Part shown: positions 34,259 to 43,840 of the stretch, one piece after another
Layout of the letters: the number at the start of each line of letters is the position of its first letter
How positions within the stretch are numbered: the first letter of the stretch is position 1
Source of the DNA: Cohnella endophytica
GTDB lineage: Bacteria; Bacillota; Bacilli; Paenibacillales; Paenibacillaceae
DNA: 64,000 nucleotides
Assembly (NCBI RefSeq): GCF_003628305.1
Contig: NZ_RBZM01000008.1
Span: 248,001 to 312,000, forward strand
Reading direction: 5' to 3'
Notes under the pieces: generated by a model
What the model was told of the DNA's origin: nothing
Databases searched by the model: none
What the model saw: only the letters and a program-made list of their open reading frames with translations
Position numbers and translations under genes: made by a program

Positions 34259-36043
34259 ATGAGAAGAATCAGCATTCGGCTGCGGCTAATGGTCCTGATG
34301 ATCGGCTTGACCGCGCTTCCGGTCGTTACGATGACTTGGATCGGCACGACGAATACGCGCCAATCCGTCGAGAAGGAGCTGATCGGCGCGAACGAATCGC
34401 GCATGATGTGGGCGGATCAATACTTGAACGAGTTGATCGAGCAGATCGACATGATGTTCGTCACGCTGCAAATCAACGAACAGTTGATGGAAAACTGGGG
34501 CATCGATACGTCCGGAGGCTCCGACCTGGGAACACAGGTCCAGTCCCATAACGTCATTCGGGACGCGGTCACTTCGGTTTTCTACGCGAACACGCGAAAA
34601 ATAGACTTTCTGACGCTGTACAGCCATTCCAGCAAACGGACGTTTTCCGTCAGTTACGCGGACAGCGGCTCGATCTCCAAGCTCGACATCCGCGCGGGCG
34701 CCTGGAGCCGGATGGAGAAGGGGCCGATCGGCATGTACTTCAAGCAAGAGGACGACGGCATCTATGCGTTTCACGGCATTAACCGTTTCTCCGACCGGCG
34801 ATTGCAAGGCGGCATCTCGTTGCGAATCAAGAAGGACGTATGGAAAGAAGTCAGCAATATTTTGCAGTCGGAGGCCGAGAGCTCCGTCTTCCTGCTGAAC
34901 GACGAGGGAGAATTGTTGTCCGGATCCACGAAGACGATCGCTTCGGCGGAAGTCGTAGATCGGTTGAACCGTCTGGATTTGAAGGATTCGCGACTCGATT
35001 TCAGACGAACGGACGAGTATTTCTACTTCGCGAAGAAAATCGGGGACGGCCAGCTGACGGTCGTCAAAGTCATTCCGGTCCGCAACGTCACCCAGAGCGC
35101 CAAGCCGACGATCCGGGCGGGTTTCCTGACGGGAAGCCTGTTCGCGGCCGCTTCGATCCTGCTTTCCGTGCTCGTGTCGCTGCGGATCAGCAGACCGATC
35201 GTAAGCTTGGCGCGTACGATGCGCATGGCGCCGATCCAGAGCTTCGAGACGAAATCGGTGAATAGTCACGACGAGATCGGGTTGCTGCAGCATGGTTATA
35301 ACTCGATGATCCAGCGGATCAAGGAATTGATCGAGAACGGATACCAACGAGAAATTCAAGTGAAGAACGCGCAGCTCAAGGCGCTCCAAGCGCAGATCAA
35401 TCCCCATTTTCTGAACAATACGCTCCACTTGATCGGGGGAATGGCTCTGGCAAAGGACGCGCCGGAGATTTACCGGATTACGCGGGTCATCGGGGATTTG
35501 CTGCGCTACTCGATCAGCACGGACGACGACGTTGTCCCCCTCCAGCAAGAGCTGACCCATATGCGGAATTATTTGTTTATCCAAGAATTGAGATTTACGG
35601 GGCGTTGCACGGCGAACGTTACGATAGACGAGTCCGCGCTTGCTTGCAAACTTCCGAAGTTCACCCTTCAGCCGATCGTGGAGAACGCGTTCGAGCATGG
35701 ACTTCAGCGCAAGGAAGGAAAATGGGCGCTCGAAGTCCGGGTGAAGCGCATCGGCGGACGTATCGCGCTGCTGGTTAAGGACGAAGGCGTGGGCATGACC
35801 GCGGAGAGGCTTAACGCGTTAAGGGAAGAGATGAACGGGGGCGTCTCGCGGGCTTCCGGAGACGAAGCGAGGAACGGACCGAAATCGCGCAAAGGCATCG
35901 GGCTTCTGAACGTCGATTCGAGGCTGAAGCTACAATTCGGCGAGCGATACGGGGTTCGGCTTTTCAGCAATGCAGGCACGGGGACGCTGGTCGTTATCCT
36001 GCTGCCCAGCGAATCGGTAGGAGGGAACGGGAATGGCATATAA
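34259..36043 (+). CDS. Sensor histidine kinase, YesM family
   Basis: A 594-residue membrane kinase. Membrane helices near residues 10-28 and 290-310 flank an extracellular sensing domain. A HAMP segment follows, then the His_kinase domain with the phospho-acceptor in QAQINPHFLNN and the ATPase with VENAFEHGL and DEGVGM. This family senses sugars or cell-wall stress outside Gram-positive cells and works with AraC-type response regulators. Its gene overlaps the next one, such a regulator, by 11 bases. The sugar importer operon lies directly downstream and is the likely target. Confidence 0.93.
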   Translation: MRRISIRLRLMVLMIGLTALPVVTMTWIGTTNTRQSVEKELIGANESRMMWADQYLNELIEQIDMMFVTLQINEQLMENWGIDTSGGSDLGTQVQSHNVIRDAVTSVFYANTRKIDFLTLYSHSSKRTFSVSYADSGSISKLDIRAGAWSRMEKGPIGMYFKQEDDGIYAFHGINRFSDRRLQGGISLRIKKDVWKEVSNILQSEAESSVFLLNDEGELLSGSTKTIASAEVVDRLNRLDLKDSRLDFRRTDEYFYFAKKIGDGQLTVVKVIPVRNVTQSAKPTIRAGFLTGSLFAAASILLSVLVSLRISRPIVSLARTMRMAPIQSFETKSVNSHDEIGLLQHGYNSMIQRIKELIENGYQREIQVKNAQLKALQAQINPHFLNNTLHLIGGMALAKDAPEIYRITRVIGDLLRYSISTDDDVVPLQQELTHMRNYLFIQELRFTGRCTANVTIDESALACKLPKFTLQPIVENAFEHGLQRKEGKWALEVRVKRIGGRIALLVKDEGVGMTAERLNALREEMNGGVSRASGDEARNGPKSRKGIGLLNVDSRLKLQFGERYGVRLFSNAGTGTLVVILLPSESVGGNGNGI

Positions 36044-37163
36044 CGTACTCATTATCGACGACGAACCCTGGTCCAGGCAGGTCGTCAAGTCGCTCGGGCA
36101 GTGGGACAGTTTAGGGCTGAAGGTCGTCGGGGAAGCCGAGGACGGCAATGAAGGCATTCGAAAAATGGGGAAGCTTGCGGCGGACATCGTCGTTACGGAT
36201 ATGAGGATGCCGGGTTTGGAGGGCGTGGAGTTGCTTCAAGAGATGAACGAACGTTACCCGGCGGCCAAAATCATCGTCATGAGCGGATACGACGACTTCG
36301 TTTATCTGAAGCAGGCGATCAGATCGCGAGCGGTCAACTACCTCCTCAAGCCGATCGATCCGGAGGAGCTCGGGGTTTCCTTGGCTCAATGCATCCGGGA
36401 GTTGGATGAATCCGTCGCGCGGGCGCGAGAGGCTGAACCGGAACGGCAGGCGATGCCCCCGGCGATTTTCCAGGACACGGTCGTCCTTGAACACTACGCC
36501 TCTTACCGCAAAATGATCTACGGGTACTTGCTGGAGCTGAAGGCGGACGCCGTGCGCGATTCTTTTCGCAAGCTCGGAGCCTATCTGGAAACGAACCTGC
36601 AAGACGCCGCGATGCCGGACGCCGGGTTGCCGACCAAGATCGCGCACGACTTCACGACGATGCTGGAGGAGTTCGCTTCCGGACACGAGCTTCGGCTGGA
36701 TCTGTTGCAGAACGGAACGAGAACGGAAACGGAGGGGGAGTCCGATTCGCAATCCGAGAATCGGTCCCCGATCGCCGAAGCGACGCGGAAAGCCGGATTG
36801 TTGTACGAAGCGGCGATCTTAGCCATCGTAGGCGAGCGCAAAAGCAAGGCGAAGCTGAACATCGACGACGTCCAAGCGCATATCGAACGGTTTTATCCGG
36901 AGGCGATTTCGCTCGAGACGATCGCGCAGCGTTTTTTCGTCAGCAAAGAACATCTTAGCAGAGCCTACAAGGCGGCCACCGGGGAGAACGTGACCGACGC
37001 GATCGTCCGCAAACGGATGGAAGCGGCCAAATCGTATATTCTGGACGAAGGCTTGTCGATCAAACACGCGGCGCAACTGACGGGGTATGCGGATATCGCG
37101 TATTTCTACAGGGTGTTCAAGAAGCATTACGGCGTCACCCCGGGAGATCTGCGAAAAGAATAA
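36033..37163 (+). CDS. Response regulator with AraC-type DNA-binding domain, YesN family
   Basis: A 376-residue regulator. The receiver domain has the acidic pocket IIDDE, the phospho-acceptor Asp in VVTDMRMPG, and the lysine in LLKPID. The C-terminal double helix-turn-helix is of AraC type (SKEHLSRAYKAATGENV and ISYF-like AYFYRVFKKHYGVTP). Start codon overlap with the kinase gene implies coupling. It probably activates the binding-protein gene 129 bases downstream, whose promoter has a -10 box but a poor -35 box, as expected for an activator-dependent promoter. Confidence 0.93.
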   Translation: MAYNVLIIDDEPWSRQVVKSLGQWDSLGLKVVGEAEDGNEGIRKMGKLAADIVVTDMRMPGLEGVELLQEMNERYPAAKIIVMSGYDDFVYLKQAIRSRAVNYLLKPIDPEELGVSLAQCIRELDESVARAREAEPERQAMPPAIFQDTVVLEHYASYRKMIYGYLLELKADAVRDSFRKLGAYLETNLQDAAMPDAGLPTKIAHDFTTMLEEFASGHELRLDLLQNGTRTETEGESDSQSENRSPIAEATRKAGLLYEAAILAIVGERKSKAKLNIDDVQAHIERFYPEAISLETIAQRFFVSKEHLSRAYKAATGENVTDAIVRKRMEAAKSYILDEGLSIKHAAQLTGYADIAYFYRVFKKHYGVTPGDLRKE

Positions 37164-37237
37164 GTGGGATTCCTTCCGCATGAAGCGTTCGTATCAATAT
37201 GATGCAATGCCGAATGCTAATGGCGTCGAATGATCGT

Positions 37238-37258
37238 TGCAATCGCTTTCTTTATACT
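37238..37258 (+). promoter_or_regulatory. Promoter -10 with overlapping CRE-like site (sugar importer)
   Basis: TGCAATCGCTTTCT at 37238-37251 matches the CcpA operator consensus TGWAANCGNTNWCW at all but one position. TATACT at 37253-37258 is a good -10, and the -35 region is poor. This fits activation by the YesN-type regulator and repression by CcpA in the presence of glucose. Confidence 0.5.
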
Positions 37259-37291
37259 GAGGGTGCAGTCAAACCTAAGGGGGAAAAAACA

Positions 37292-38638
37292 ATGAAGAAA
37301 GCGTCCTATTTGGTTCTCGTCCTGGCCATGCTGTTGTCCGTGCTGTCGGCCTGCTCTTCCGGAAACAAAAACAATAACGGCGATCCGTCGAACGAAGCGT
37401 CTCCGGGCGCGTCTTCCGCCGAACCGAGCAAGAGCGCGGAGCCGGCTTCGCAGGAACCGGCCAAACAAGTCAAACTGAAAGTATTTCTCACCCTTCCGCG
37501 TTTCAAAGATCAATTCGATGCCTACTTCGAGCAATTCAAGGCGAAGGAATTGAAAGAGAAAAACATCGACGTCACGATCGACCTCGAGATGCCGAACTCC
37601 GATCAGGCGAAGCAAATCTTGCAAACCCGTCTCGCCTCGAACGATGCTCCCGACGTTTTCGCCATTCACGCGAACGATATCCCGGCGTATTACGACGCGG
37701 GATACTTGGAAGATTTGTCTTCCCAACCCGCGGTAGGCAAGCTGTTCGATAGCGTGAAGCAAACGGTCGCATACGACGGCAAAGTACCGGCGCTTCCGCT
37801 TGAAAGCTTGTCATGGGGTTATCTATACAACAAAAAAATATTCGCGGACAACGGCATTACGCCTCCGCAGACGTTGGACGAAATGAAAGCGGCCACCGAG
37901 AAGCTCAAAGCCGCCGGAATTCCCGCGTTCGAGCTGGCTTTCCAAGAATCGTGGGTACCGCAGCTGATGACGGCGCTCTCGCTTGGCGGCATCGTCAATT
38001 CCCAACAAACGGATTGGATCGACCGAATGAACAAAGGCGAAGGCTCTTATGCCGACGTGTCCGGTATTTTCGACATCATCGACCTGATCAACGCGAACGG
38101 ATCGGCTAAGCCGTTCGAAGTGAGTAGCGCCGCCGGCGCCACGGACTTCGCGAACGGCAAGGCGGCCATGTGGGTGCAAGGCCCGTGGATGGCGGAATCG
38201 ATCCAGAAGGCTAACCCGAGCATGGAGTTCGGCGTCGCTCCGCTTCCCGTCAGCAACGATCCGAAGGGAACGATGATCAACTTGAGCTCCTCGACTTCGA
38301 TCGCCGTGTCTCCGACGAGCAAGAACAAGGACGTCGCGTTCGACTTGCTTAACTACTTGCTCGACGATCAAGCGTCTTCGGCCTTCTTCGAGGAACTGAA
38401 GTTCAATCCGATCTCGTCCATCCATACGTACAAATCGTTCCCTTGGGTCGACGAAGCGATGACGTACGTCTCGCAAGGAAAGGCATACCAAGACTTGAAG
38501 CTGCCGAACGGCGTCACCGACGAACAAGCGAAGCTGCTGCAAGGGTACTATACGAAGAAAGTGACGAAAGAGCAGTTCATCAAAGATATGGATAAAACTT
38601 GGGCGAACGCGATCAAAGCGGCCGCAGGCGGCAAGTAA
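37292..38638 (+). CDS. Sugar ABC transporter substrate-binding lipoprotein
   Basis: A 448-residue family-1 solute-binding lipoprotein. The signal peptide ends at the lipobox LSAC (Cys21). A disordered Ser/Ala/Glu/Pro tether follows, and then the two-lobed binding fold with the usual ANDAPDVFAIH-like and GKAAMWVQGPW stretches. It captures an oligosaccharide for the two permeases that follow. ATG 37292 has AAGGGGGAAA upstream; the frame extends further up without a ribosome-binding site. No ATPase gene is in this cluster, so a shared MsmX-type ATPase is presumably used. Confidence 0.92.
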   Translation: MKKASYLVLVLAMLLSVLSACSSGNKNNNGDPSNEASPGASSAEPSKSAEPASQEPAKQVKLKVFLTLPRFKDQFDAYFEQFKAKELKEKNIDVTIDLEMPNSDQAKQILQTRLASNDAPDVFAIHANDIPAYYDAGYLEDLSSQPAVGKLFDSVKQTVAYDGKVPALPLESLSWGYLYNKKIFADNGITPPQTLDEMKAATEKLKAAGIPAFELAFQESWVPQLMTALSLGGIVNSQQTDWIDRMNKGEGSYADVSGIFDIIDLINANGSAKPFEVSSAAGATDFANGKAAMWVQGPWMAESIQKANPSMEFGVAPLPVSNDPKGTMINLSSSTSIAVSPTSKNKDVAFDLLNYLLDDQASSAFFEELKFNPISSIHTYKSFPWVDEAMTYVSQGKAYQDLKLPNGVTDEQAKLLQGYYTKKVTKEQFIKDMDKTWANAIKAAAGGK

Positions 38639-38671
38639 TGGCCTGCAAAGGCGACCGGGAGTGATAACCTG

Positions 38672-39559
38672 ATGACATGGACGAAAAAAACGAAACAAAC
38701 GGTCATCCTGCTCGCCTTCGCGTTCCCCGCATTGCTCTTCTATGCCGTATTCGTCCTCGCCCCCGCTTTCGGGGGCGTCGGATACAGCATGACGGATTGG
38801 AACGGGCTGAATCCCGCCTACTCGAGGGTGGGATTCGCCAATTACGTCGAAGCGCTGACGGATGATTCTTACTTCATCGACGCGATCCTGTTCACGCTCA
38901 AATACGTCGTTTGCATGGTCGTTCTGCAGAACGCGATCGCCATCGGACTCGCGGTCTTGATCGAATCGCGCCGGCGCACGAAATCGCTGTTCCGGACGAT
39001 CTTCTTCATGCCGAACATGATCAGCTTGATCATCGGCGGGTTTATGTGGTTGTTTATTTTCACGAAGGTGCTGCCGGACATCGCGGCGCATACGGGGCTT
39101 CGGTTCCTGGATCAATCGTGGATCGGCGACCCGACGTATTCTTTTATCGCAATACTAATTTTGTCGCTGTGGGGCGGCGTAGGCTATTTGATGGTTATAT
39201 ACGTTGCCGCTCTTCAGGGCATTCCGTCCCATCTCAAGGAATCGGCCGCCATCGACGGCGCGAATGCATGGCAGTCGTTCCGTTACGTAACGCTCCCGAT
39301 GATCTATCCGGCGGTAACGATCGGCATTTTCCTCACGCTCAACAGCTCGTTCAAAGTGTTCGAAGCCGTTTACTCGTTGACGGGAGGCGGACCGGGACGG
39401 GCGACGCAGGTTATCGCGCTCAATATTTTCGAGGAAGCGTTCGCGAACAGCAACCGGTACGGCTACGCTAGCGCGAAGGCGATCATTCTTTTCCTTATCG
39501 TCATGTTGATTACGGTCGTTCAACTTCGGGTCATGAAAAACCGGGAGGTGGAGGCATGA
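38672..39559 (+). CDS. Sugar ABC transporter permease, MalF/UgpA type
   Basis: A 295-residue membrane protein with six predicted helices and the EAA loop (KESAAIDGANAWQSFRYVTLP) that contacts the ATPase. The start LLAFAFPALLFYAVFVLAPAF is typical of the MalF/UgpA group. GGGAGTG precedes the ATG. Its stop overlaps the start of the second permease by 4 bases. Confidence 0.93.
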   Translation: MTWTKKTKQTVILLAFAFPALLFYAVFVLAPAFGGVGYSMTDWNGLNPAYSRVGFANYVEALTDDSYFIDAILFTLKYVVCMVVLQNAIAIGLAVLIESRRRTKSLFRTIFFMPNMISLIIGGFMWLFIFTKVLPDIAAHTGLRFLDQSWIGDPTYSFIAILILSLWGGVGYLMVIYVAALQGIPSHLKESAAIDGANAWQSFRYVTLPMIYPAVTIGIFLTLNSSFKVFEAVYSLTGGGPGRATQVIALNIFEEAFANSNRYGYASAKAIILFLIVMLITVVQLRVMKNREVEA

Positions 39560-40395
39560 TCTTGGGCAAAGGAGGAAGGGCCGGTTCGGTCGTCATCGTC
39601 CTGTTTTTAGGCATCGCCGCGGTGTTCACCCTGTTCCCGATTTACATGGGCCTGTTGAATTCGCTCAAGACGGAAGGGGACATGCTGAACGGCATTCTGT
39701 CGATTCCGTCGCGACTCGAATTCGGCAATTACGCTGACGCGTTCCGCAAAATCCATTACTGGCGCAGTCTCGGCAATACGGCCGAAGTGGCGGCAATCGG
39801 CTTGGCCGGCATCATCCTGTTCGCTTCTATGGCGGGCTACAAGCTGTCCCGTTCAACCGGGCGCTTGAGCAACGCGATTTTCCTCGTATTCGTGTTATCC
39901 ATGCTTATTCCGTTCCATTCGATCATGATCACGCTGACGCGGATCTCCCGATCGTTGGACGTTCAAGGCTCGACGTGGGGGTTGGGCTTCATCTACATCG
40001 GTTTGGGCGTATCGTTCGCGATTTTTCTCTATCACGGATTCGTGAAGTCGATTCCCAGGGAGCTCGACGAGGCGGCGGTCATCGACGGATGCGGGGATTT
40101 CCGCCTGTTCTTCGTCGTCATCTTCCCGCTGCTGTTGCCCGTAACGGCGACTACGGCGATCCTGAATTTGCTCTGGATGTGGAACGATTTCCTGCTGCCG
40201 CTGCTCATGCTTACGAACAGCAAGTCTTATACGCTGCTCATCTCGACGAACATGCTGTTCGGGGAGTACGGCAACAACGACTGGTCGGCGATCTTGGCTT
40301 CGCTCGTACTGGCCATGCTGCCGGTTATCGTTTTCTATCTGCTGCTGCAAAAATACATTCTCCACGGAATCGCCGAAGGCGCCGTGAAAGGTTAG
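39556..40395 (+). CDS. Sugar ABC transporter permease, MalG/UgpE type
   Basis: A 279-residue membrane protein with six predicted helices. The EAA loop is PRELDEAAVIDGCGDFRLF, followed by PLLLPVTATTAIL. It forms the transport channel with the upstream permease. GGAGGTGG precedes the ATG. The GH5 gene follows 18 bases later, so the imported sugar is probably its substrate. Confidence 0.93.
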   Translation: MILGKGGRAGSVVIVLFLGIAAVFTLFPIYMGLLNSLKTEGDMLNGILSIPSRLEFGNYADAFRKIHYWRSLGNTAEVAAIGLAGIILFASMAGYKLSRSTGRLSNAIFLVFVLSMLIPFHSIMITLTRISRSLDVQGSTWGLGFIYIGLGVSFAIFLYHGFVKSIPRELDEAAVIDGCGDFRLFFVVIFPLLLPVTATTAILNLLWMWNDFLLPLLMLTNSKSYTLLISTNMLFGEYGNNDWSAILASLVLAMLPVIVFYLLLQKYILHGIAEGAVKG

Positions 40396-40413
40396 GGTTC
40401 GGAGGTTAACATC

Positions 40414-42129
40414 ATGAACGCGGAAAAGGATACTGTCGTTACCGGCTTTCTGAAAGCGGAAGGCCGCAGGCTCGTGAACGGTGAAGGACGCGAGGTTATA
40501 TTGCGAGGCGTAGGCTTCGGTAGCTGGCTGTTGCCCGAAGGGTACATGTGGAAGTTTCCCGACGCGGGAGACCGTCCTCGCCGCATCGAACGAATGATCG
40601 TCGATTTGATCGGAGAGGAGAAGGCAACGCGGTTTTGGGAGACGTATTACGATCGTTACATCGCGGAGGCGGATATTCGGCGTATCGCCGAGGAGGGCTT
40701 TAACTCCGTGCGCGTGCCGATCAACTCCCGGTTTCTGTTTGCGGGAGACGGAGATGGCGAATACCATGAAGGGCATTTAGAGTTGCTCGATCGCGTGATC
40801 GGTTGGTGCAGGAAGCACGGGGTGTACGTCATTTTGGACTTGCACGGCGCCCCCGGCGGCCAGACCGGCACGAACATCGACGATTCGCCTCGCGATAAGC
40901 CGGAGCTGTTCCTAGATGAAAACAATCGTCGGCTGACGATCGCTTTGTGGCGCATGCTGGCGGAGCGTTACCGGGACGAATGGATCGTGGCGGGATACGA
41001 TCTGCTGAACGAGCCGCTTCCGAATTGGTTCGCGGAGTACAACGACAGAGTCATGCCGTTGTACCGGGATATCGTTCGGGAAATCCGGGAGGTGGACGAC
41101 CGGCATCTGATCATTCTGGAAGGCGTGCATTGGTCGACGGATTGGTCGATTTTCGAGCCGGGAGAGGACGGCCGCATGATCGACGACAACGTTCTGCTCC
41201 AATTCCACAAGTATTGGAACAATCCGGATACCGAAAGCATTCAAACGTACCTCGACAAACGCGACGAGTGGAACGTCCCAATCTTCATGGGCGAAGGCGG
41301 GGAAAACAACGTCGAATGGTATGCGGGAGCTTTCCGGTTGTTCGAGGACCATGGGATCTCATGGAACTTCTGGACGTGGAAGAAGCTGGACACGACTAAC
41401 TCTCCATGCTCCGTGCGTTTGCCCGATGGCTGGCCGAAGCTCGTCTCGTATTTGGAAGGCGGGGAGAAGCCGAGTGCCGAGGAAGCGGAGCGGATTCTGA
41501 CGGAATACTTGCGTAATCTCGCTTTGGAGCGGTGCGATTATTATCCGGAAGTGGCGAACGCGTTGCTGTTCAAGCCGGGGATTCGCATTCCCGCGATATT
41601 CTACGGCTACCGGGGAGAGGGCCTAAGCTTCGGGATAGGCAAGCATGCGGAGAAAAAGATCGGATTCCGCGACGGGGACGGCACCGATATTCGGTTCAAG
41701 ACGGGCGTTCTCGAGCAACCGAATTACCAGCATGGCCGCGGGGAAGCTTGGACGCCGGACCAGTGGATGTACGTTCGTCTTGATGAAGGAGATTGGCTGG
41801 AGTACGAGGTGAACGTGGCTGAAGCTGGATCGGCGGGAATCGAGGGTGTGGAAGAGGCGGAAATGTCCCGCGGGTTGAAAATTGCGCTATCCGTCCGCTC
41901 GCCAAACGGAACGGAGCCCGAAGGCCAAGCTGCCGTTTATGTCGGTGAACGGATGATCGGAATCGCGGAGCCGGAAGATGCGACAGAAGACGTAGCGAAT
42001 TCCGACGGAGCCACATGGCGGGTCGTACGCCTCCGGGAACGGATCTCGTCGGAAGCGGGAAGGTGCCGCATTGTCGTGAAAGCCGTCGGAGGTCCTCTAT
42101 CGCTCGAGTGGATTCGAGTGGAGGAGTAA
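40414..42129 (+). CDS. GH5 family glycosidase with CBM6-like domain, cytoplasmic
   Basis: A 571-residue enzyme. The N-terminal TIM barrel (about residues 10-345) has the GH5 acid/base glutamate in DLLNEPL and the nucleophile glutamate in FMGEGGE, plus FNSVRVPINSRF and VILDLHGAPGGQ. The C-terminal part contains GDWLEYEVNV, typical of CBM6/35 jelly-roll domains. No signal peptide is present, so it works on oligosaccharides brought in by the ABC importer encoded just upstream (18 bases). GH5 specificity (cellulase, mannanase, glucosidase) cannot be fixed by eye. SD GGAGGT is 7 bases before the ATG. Confidence 0.9.
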   Translation: MNAEKDTVVTGFLKAEGRRLVNGEGREVILRGVGFGSWLLPEGYMWKFPDAGDRPRRIERMIVDLIGEEKATRFWETYYDRYIAEADIRRIAEEGFNSVRVPINSRFLFAGDGDGEYHEGHLELLDRVIGWCRKHGVYVILDLHGAPGGQTGTNIDDSPRDKPELFLDENNRRLTIALWRMLAERYRDEWIVAGYDLLNEPLPNWFAEYNDRVMPLYRDIVREIREVDDRHLIILEGVHWSTDWSIFEPGEDGRMIDDNVLLQFHKYWNNPDTESIQTYLDKRDEWNVPIFMGEGGENNVEWYAGAFRLFEDHGISWNFWTWKKLDTTNSPCSVRLPDGWPKLVSYLEGGEKPSAEEAERILTEYLRNLALERCDYYPEVANALLFKPGIRIPAIFYGYRGEGLSFGIGKHAEKKIGFRDGDGTDIRFKTGVLEQPNYQHGRGEAWTPDQWMYVRLDEGDWLEYEVNVAEAGSAGIEGVEEAEMSRGLKIALSVRSPNGTEPEGQAAVYVGERMIGIAEPEDATEDVANSDGATWRVVRLRERISSEAGRCRIVVKAVGGPLSLEWIRVEE

Positions 42130-42194
42130 GTCGGTCGGCAAATATCGCATCTCTTGGATATGTCACCTTTGCCATAGGCATCGTTTTGATGATA

Positions 42195-42217
42195 GACTAG
42201 AACAAATTATTCTAGTC
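42195..42217. promoter_or_regulatory. Perfect 8-base dyad before the carbonic anhydrase gene
   Basis: GACTAGAA (42195-42202) and TTCTAGTC (42210-42217) are inverted around 7 bases, 38 bases before the start codon. A weak promoter (TTGCCA, 18 bases, TAGACT) would overlap it. It could be an operator or the end of the GH5 transcript; no T run follows. Confidence 0.4.
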
Positions 42218-42254
42218 GAAGCGCTTCTATCCGCGCTGAGCAGGGAGGCCCCCG

Positions 42255-42821
42255 ATGTCGATCGTACCGAGCCTATTGGCAATCAATCAAAAATTCGTTG
42301 AAGAAAAACGCTACAAGGATTTTCTGACGGATAAGTTTCCGGATAAGAAGCTCGCCATACTGACTTGCATGGATACAAGACTTAGCGAGCTGCTTCCGAA
42401 GGCGCTCGGACTTAAGAACGGCGACGCCAAATTCATCAAGAACGCGGGAGCCATTCTGACCCAACCATTCGGAAGCGCGATGCGCAGCATCCTCGTAGCC
42501 GTGTACGCTTTGAATGCGCATGAGGTCATCGTAATCGGCCACCATGGTTGCGGGATGACGGAGATCGATCCGGTCCAGATGGTCGACAAGTTCGTCGCGC
42601 GGGGTATCGACCCTCTCGCCATCAAGACGCTCGAGGATTCCGGCATCCGCATGGATAAATTCCTGAAAGGTTTTCAAAGGCCGGAGGAAGGCGTTATGCA
42701 CAGCGTGAGAATGATCCGCAGACACCCGCTCTTCCCTAAGGAAGTTCCCGTCCACGGCTTCGTGATGGATCCCGAGACAGGAGCGGTTGAAGTCATCGTC
42801 GAAGATTATAGGGAAGAGTAG
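42255..42821 (+). CDS. Beta-class carbonic anhydrase
   Basis: A 188-residue enzyme interconverting carbon dioxide and bicarbonate. Zinc ligands and catalytic pair are visible: Cys and the Asp/Arg dyad in TCMDTR, then His and Cys in GHHGCGM. It matches the short YtiB-type bacterial beta class. GGGAGG lies upstream of the ATG, and a terminator follows at 42831, so it is a single-gene unit. Confidence 0.92.
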   Translation: MSIVPSLLAINQKFVEEKRYKDFLTDKFPDKKLAILTCMDTRLSELLPKALGLKNGDAKFIKNAGAILTQPFGSAMRSILVAVYALNAHEVIVIGHHGCGMTEIDPVQMVDKFVARGIDPLAIKTLEDSGIRMDKFLKGFQRPEEGVMHSVRMIRRHPLFPKEVPVHGFVMDPETGAVEVIVEDYREE

Positions 42822-42830
42822 AACCATTAG

Positions 42831-42859
42831 AACCCGCCGGCATCTGTCTGGCGGGTTTT
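42831..42859 (+). terminator. Terminator after the carbonic anhydrase gene
   Basis: AACCCGCC pairs with GGCGGGTT across a short loop, followed by TTG. Compact and GC-rich. Confidence 0.8.
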
Positions 42860-42940
42860 GTTATGCGTTCCGGCGCGTATCGTTTGCCCTCGCATAGGCA
42901 ATACAAGGAATATACGAAACTAGCGAGGGAGAAATGATAG

Positions 42941-43786
42941 ATGCACGCGATGTGGAAGGGAACCGTTCAAATCGCCAAAATTCAAATTCCGATCAAGTTG
43001 TATGCCGCAACGGAGGACAAGGAACTTTCGCTCAAGCAGACGCATTCGCTCTGCGGGGGCGGCGTGTCCCATTTGAAATATTGCCAGCTTTGCGAGAGCA
43101 AAATAGAGCAAGAAGACATCCGTAAGGTATACGACTTGGGCGGCGGCAATTACGTGGAGATTACCGAGGAGGAACTGAAGGGCATCACGCCGCAGGCTTC
43201 CAAGACGATGATTATCGAGCAGTTCGCGGACGAGACGGAGGTAGAGCGGCTTCGGCTGAAGAAGCACTACTACGTGGGAACCGACGAGGTCGGAGAAGAG
43301 GGATTCAGGCTTCTTCATGCATGTCTCGCGCAAGCGCGCAAAATCGGCATCGGATACTTGACGCTCCGCTCCGTCCAAAGTTTGGCCGCGATCTGGCCGC
43401 TTGGGGAAGGACTCGTTCTCTCGACGATGCTGTACGAGGACGAGGTCCGCGCCATGGCGCCCGTATACGCTTCTTCGCCCGCTATGTCCGGCAAATCACC
43501 CGTACCTGAAGCTCATATGCTCGTGTTTAACAAACTGATCCATGCGATGACGTCGCCGTTCGAAGGCGCTCGTTACGCCAATCATTACGATGCGGCTCTC
43601 AGAGCTCTGATCGACGGCAAAATCACGAAGCTCGCGCCGCGGGTCGCCGCGGATTCCGAGCAACCGGCGCTGCAGCGAGGGGCGTCGAACTTGGAGGATC
43701 TGCTAGCCTCGTTGACGACGAGCCTCGATTCGGTCAATGGCGGGAACGACGCGTTCACGCAGTCGGACTTTAATCAGACGCACTGA
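42941..43786 (+). CDS. ku: Ku protein (non-homologous end joining)
   Basis: A 281-residue bacterial Ku. It forms a homodimeric ring on broken DNA ends and recruits the ligase LigD. The start MHAMWKGTVQIAKIQIPIKLYAAT is the family's typical first strand (here split: MHAMWKGTVQ, IPIKLYAAT). EQFADETEVERLRLKKHYYV and GRVQSLA-like TLRSVQSLAAIWP follow the fold. A CxxC pair (YCQLCESKI) suggests a zinc-binding loop. GAGGGAGAA precedes the ATG. No ligD is present in the window. In spore formers Ku acts during germination. Confidence 0.92.
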   Translation: MHAMWKGTVQIAKIQIPIKLYAATEDKELSLKQTHSLCGGGVSHLKYCQLCESKIEQEDIRKVYDLGGGNYVEITEEELKGITPQASKTMIIEQFADETEVERLRLKKHYYVGTDEVGEEGFRLLHACLAQARKIGIGYLTLRSVQSLAAIWPLGEGLVLSTMLYEDEVRAMAPVYASSPAMSGKSPVPEAHMLVFNKLIHAMTSPFEGARYANHYDAALRALIDGKITKLAPRVAADSEQPALQRGASNLEDLLASLTTSLDSVNGGNDAFTQSDFNQTH

Positions 43787-43840
43787 AGAAGGGTAGAGGG
43801 GCGGTTAGGCGTAGCGGCAACACTCCTGGTCACCCAACTT

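Noticed and set aside
34286..35698. Minus-strand open frame of 470 codons
   Set aside because: It lies wholly inside the histidine kinase gene, is very rich in Arg/Asp/His as expected for an antisense frame of GC-rich coding DNA, and matches no family.
37823..39115. Minus-strand open frame of 430 codons
   Set aside because: Antisense to the sugar-binding protein and permease genes, which have clear motifs and ribosome-binding sites.
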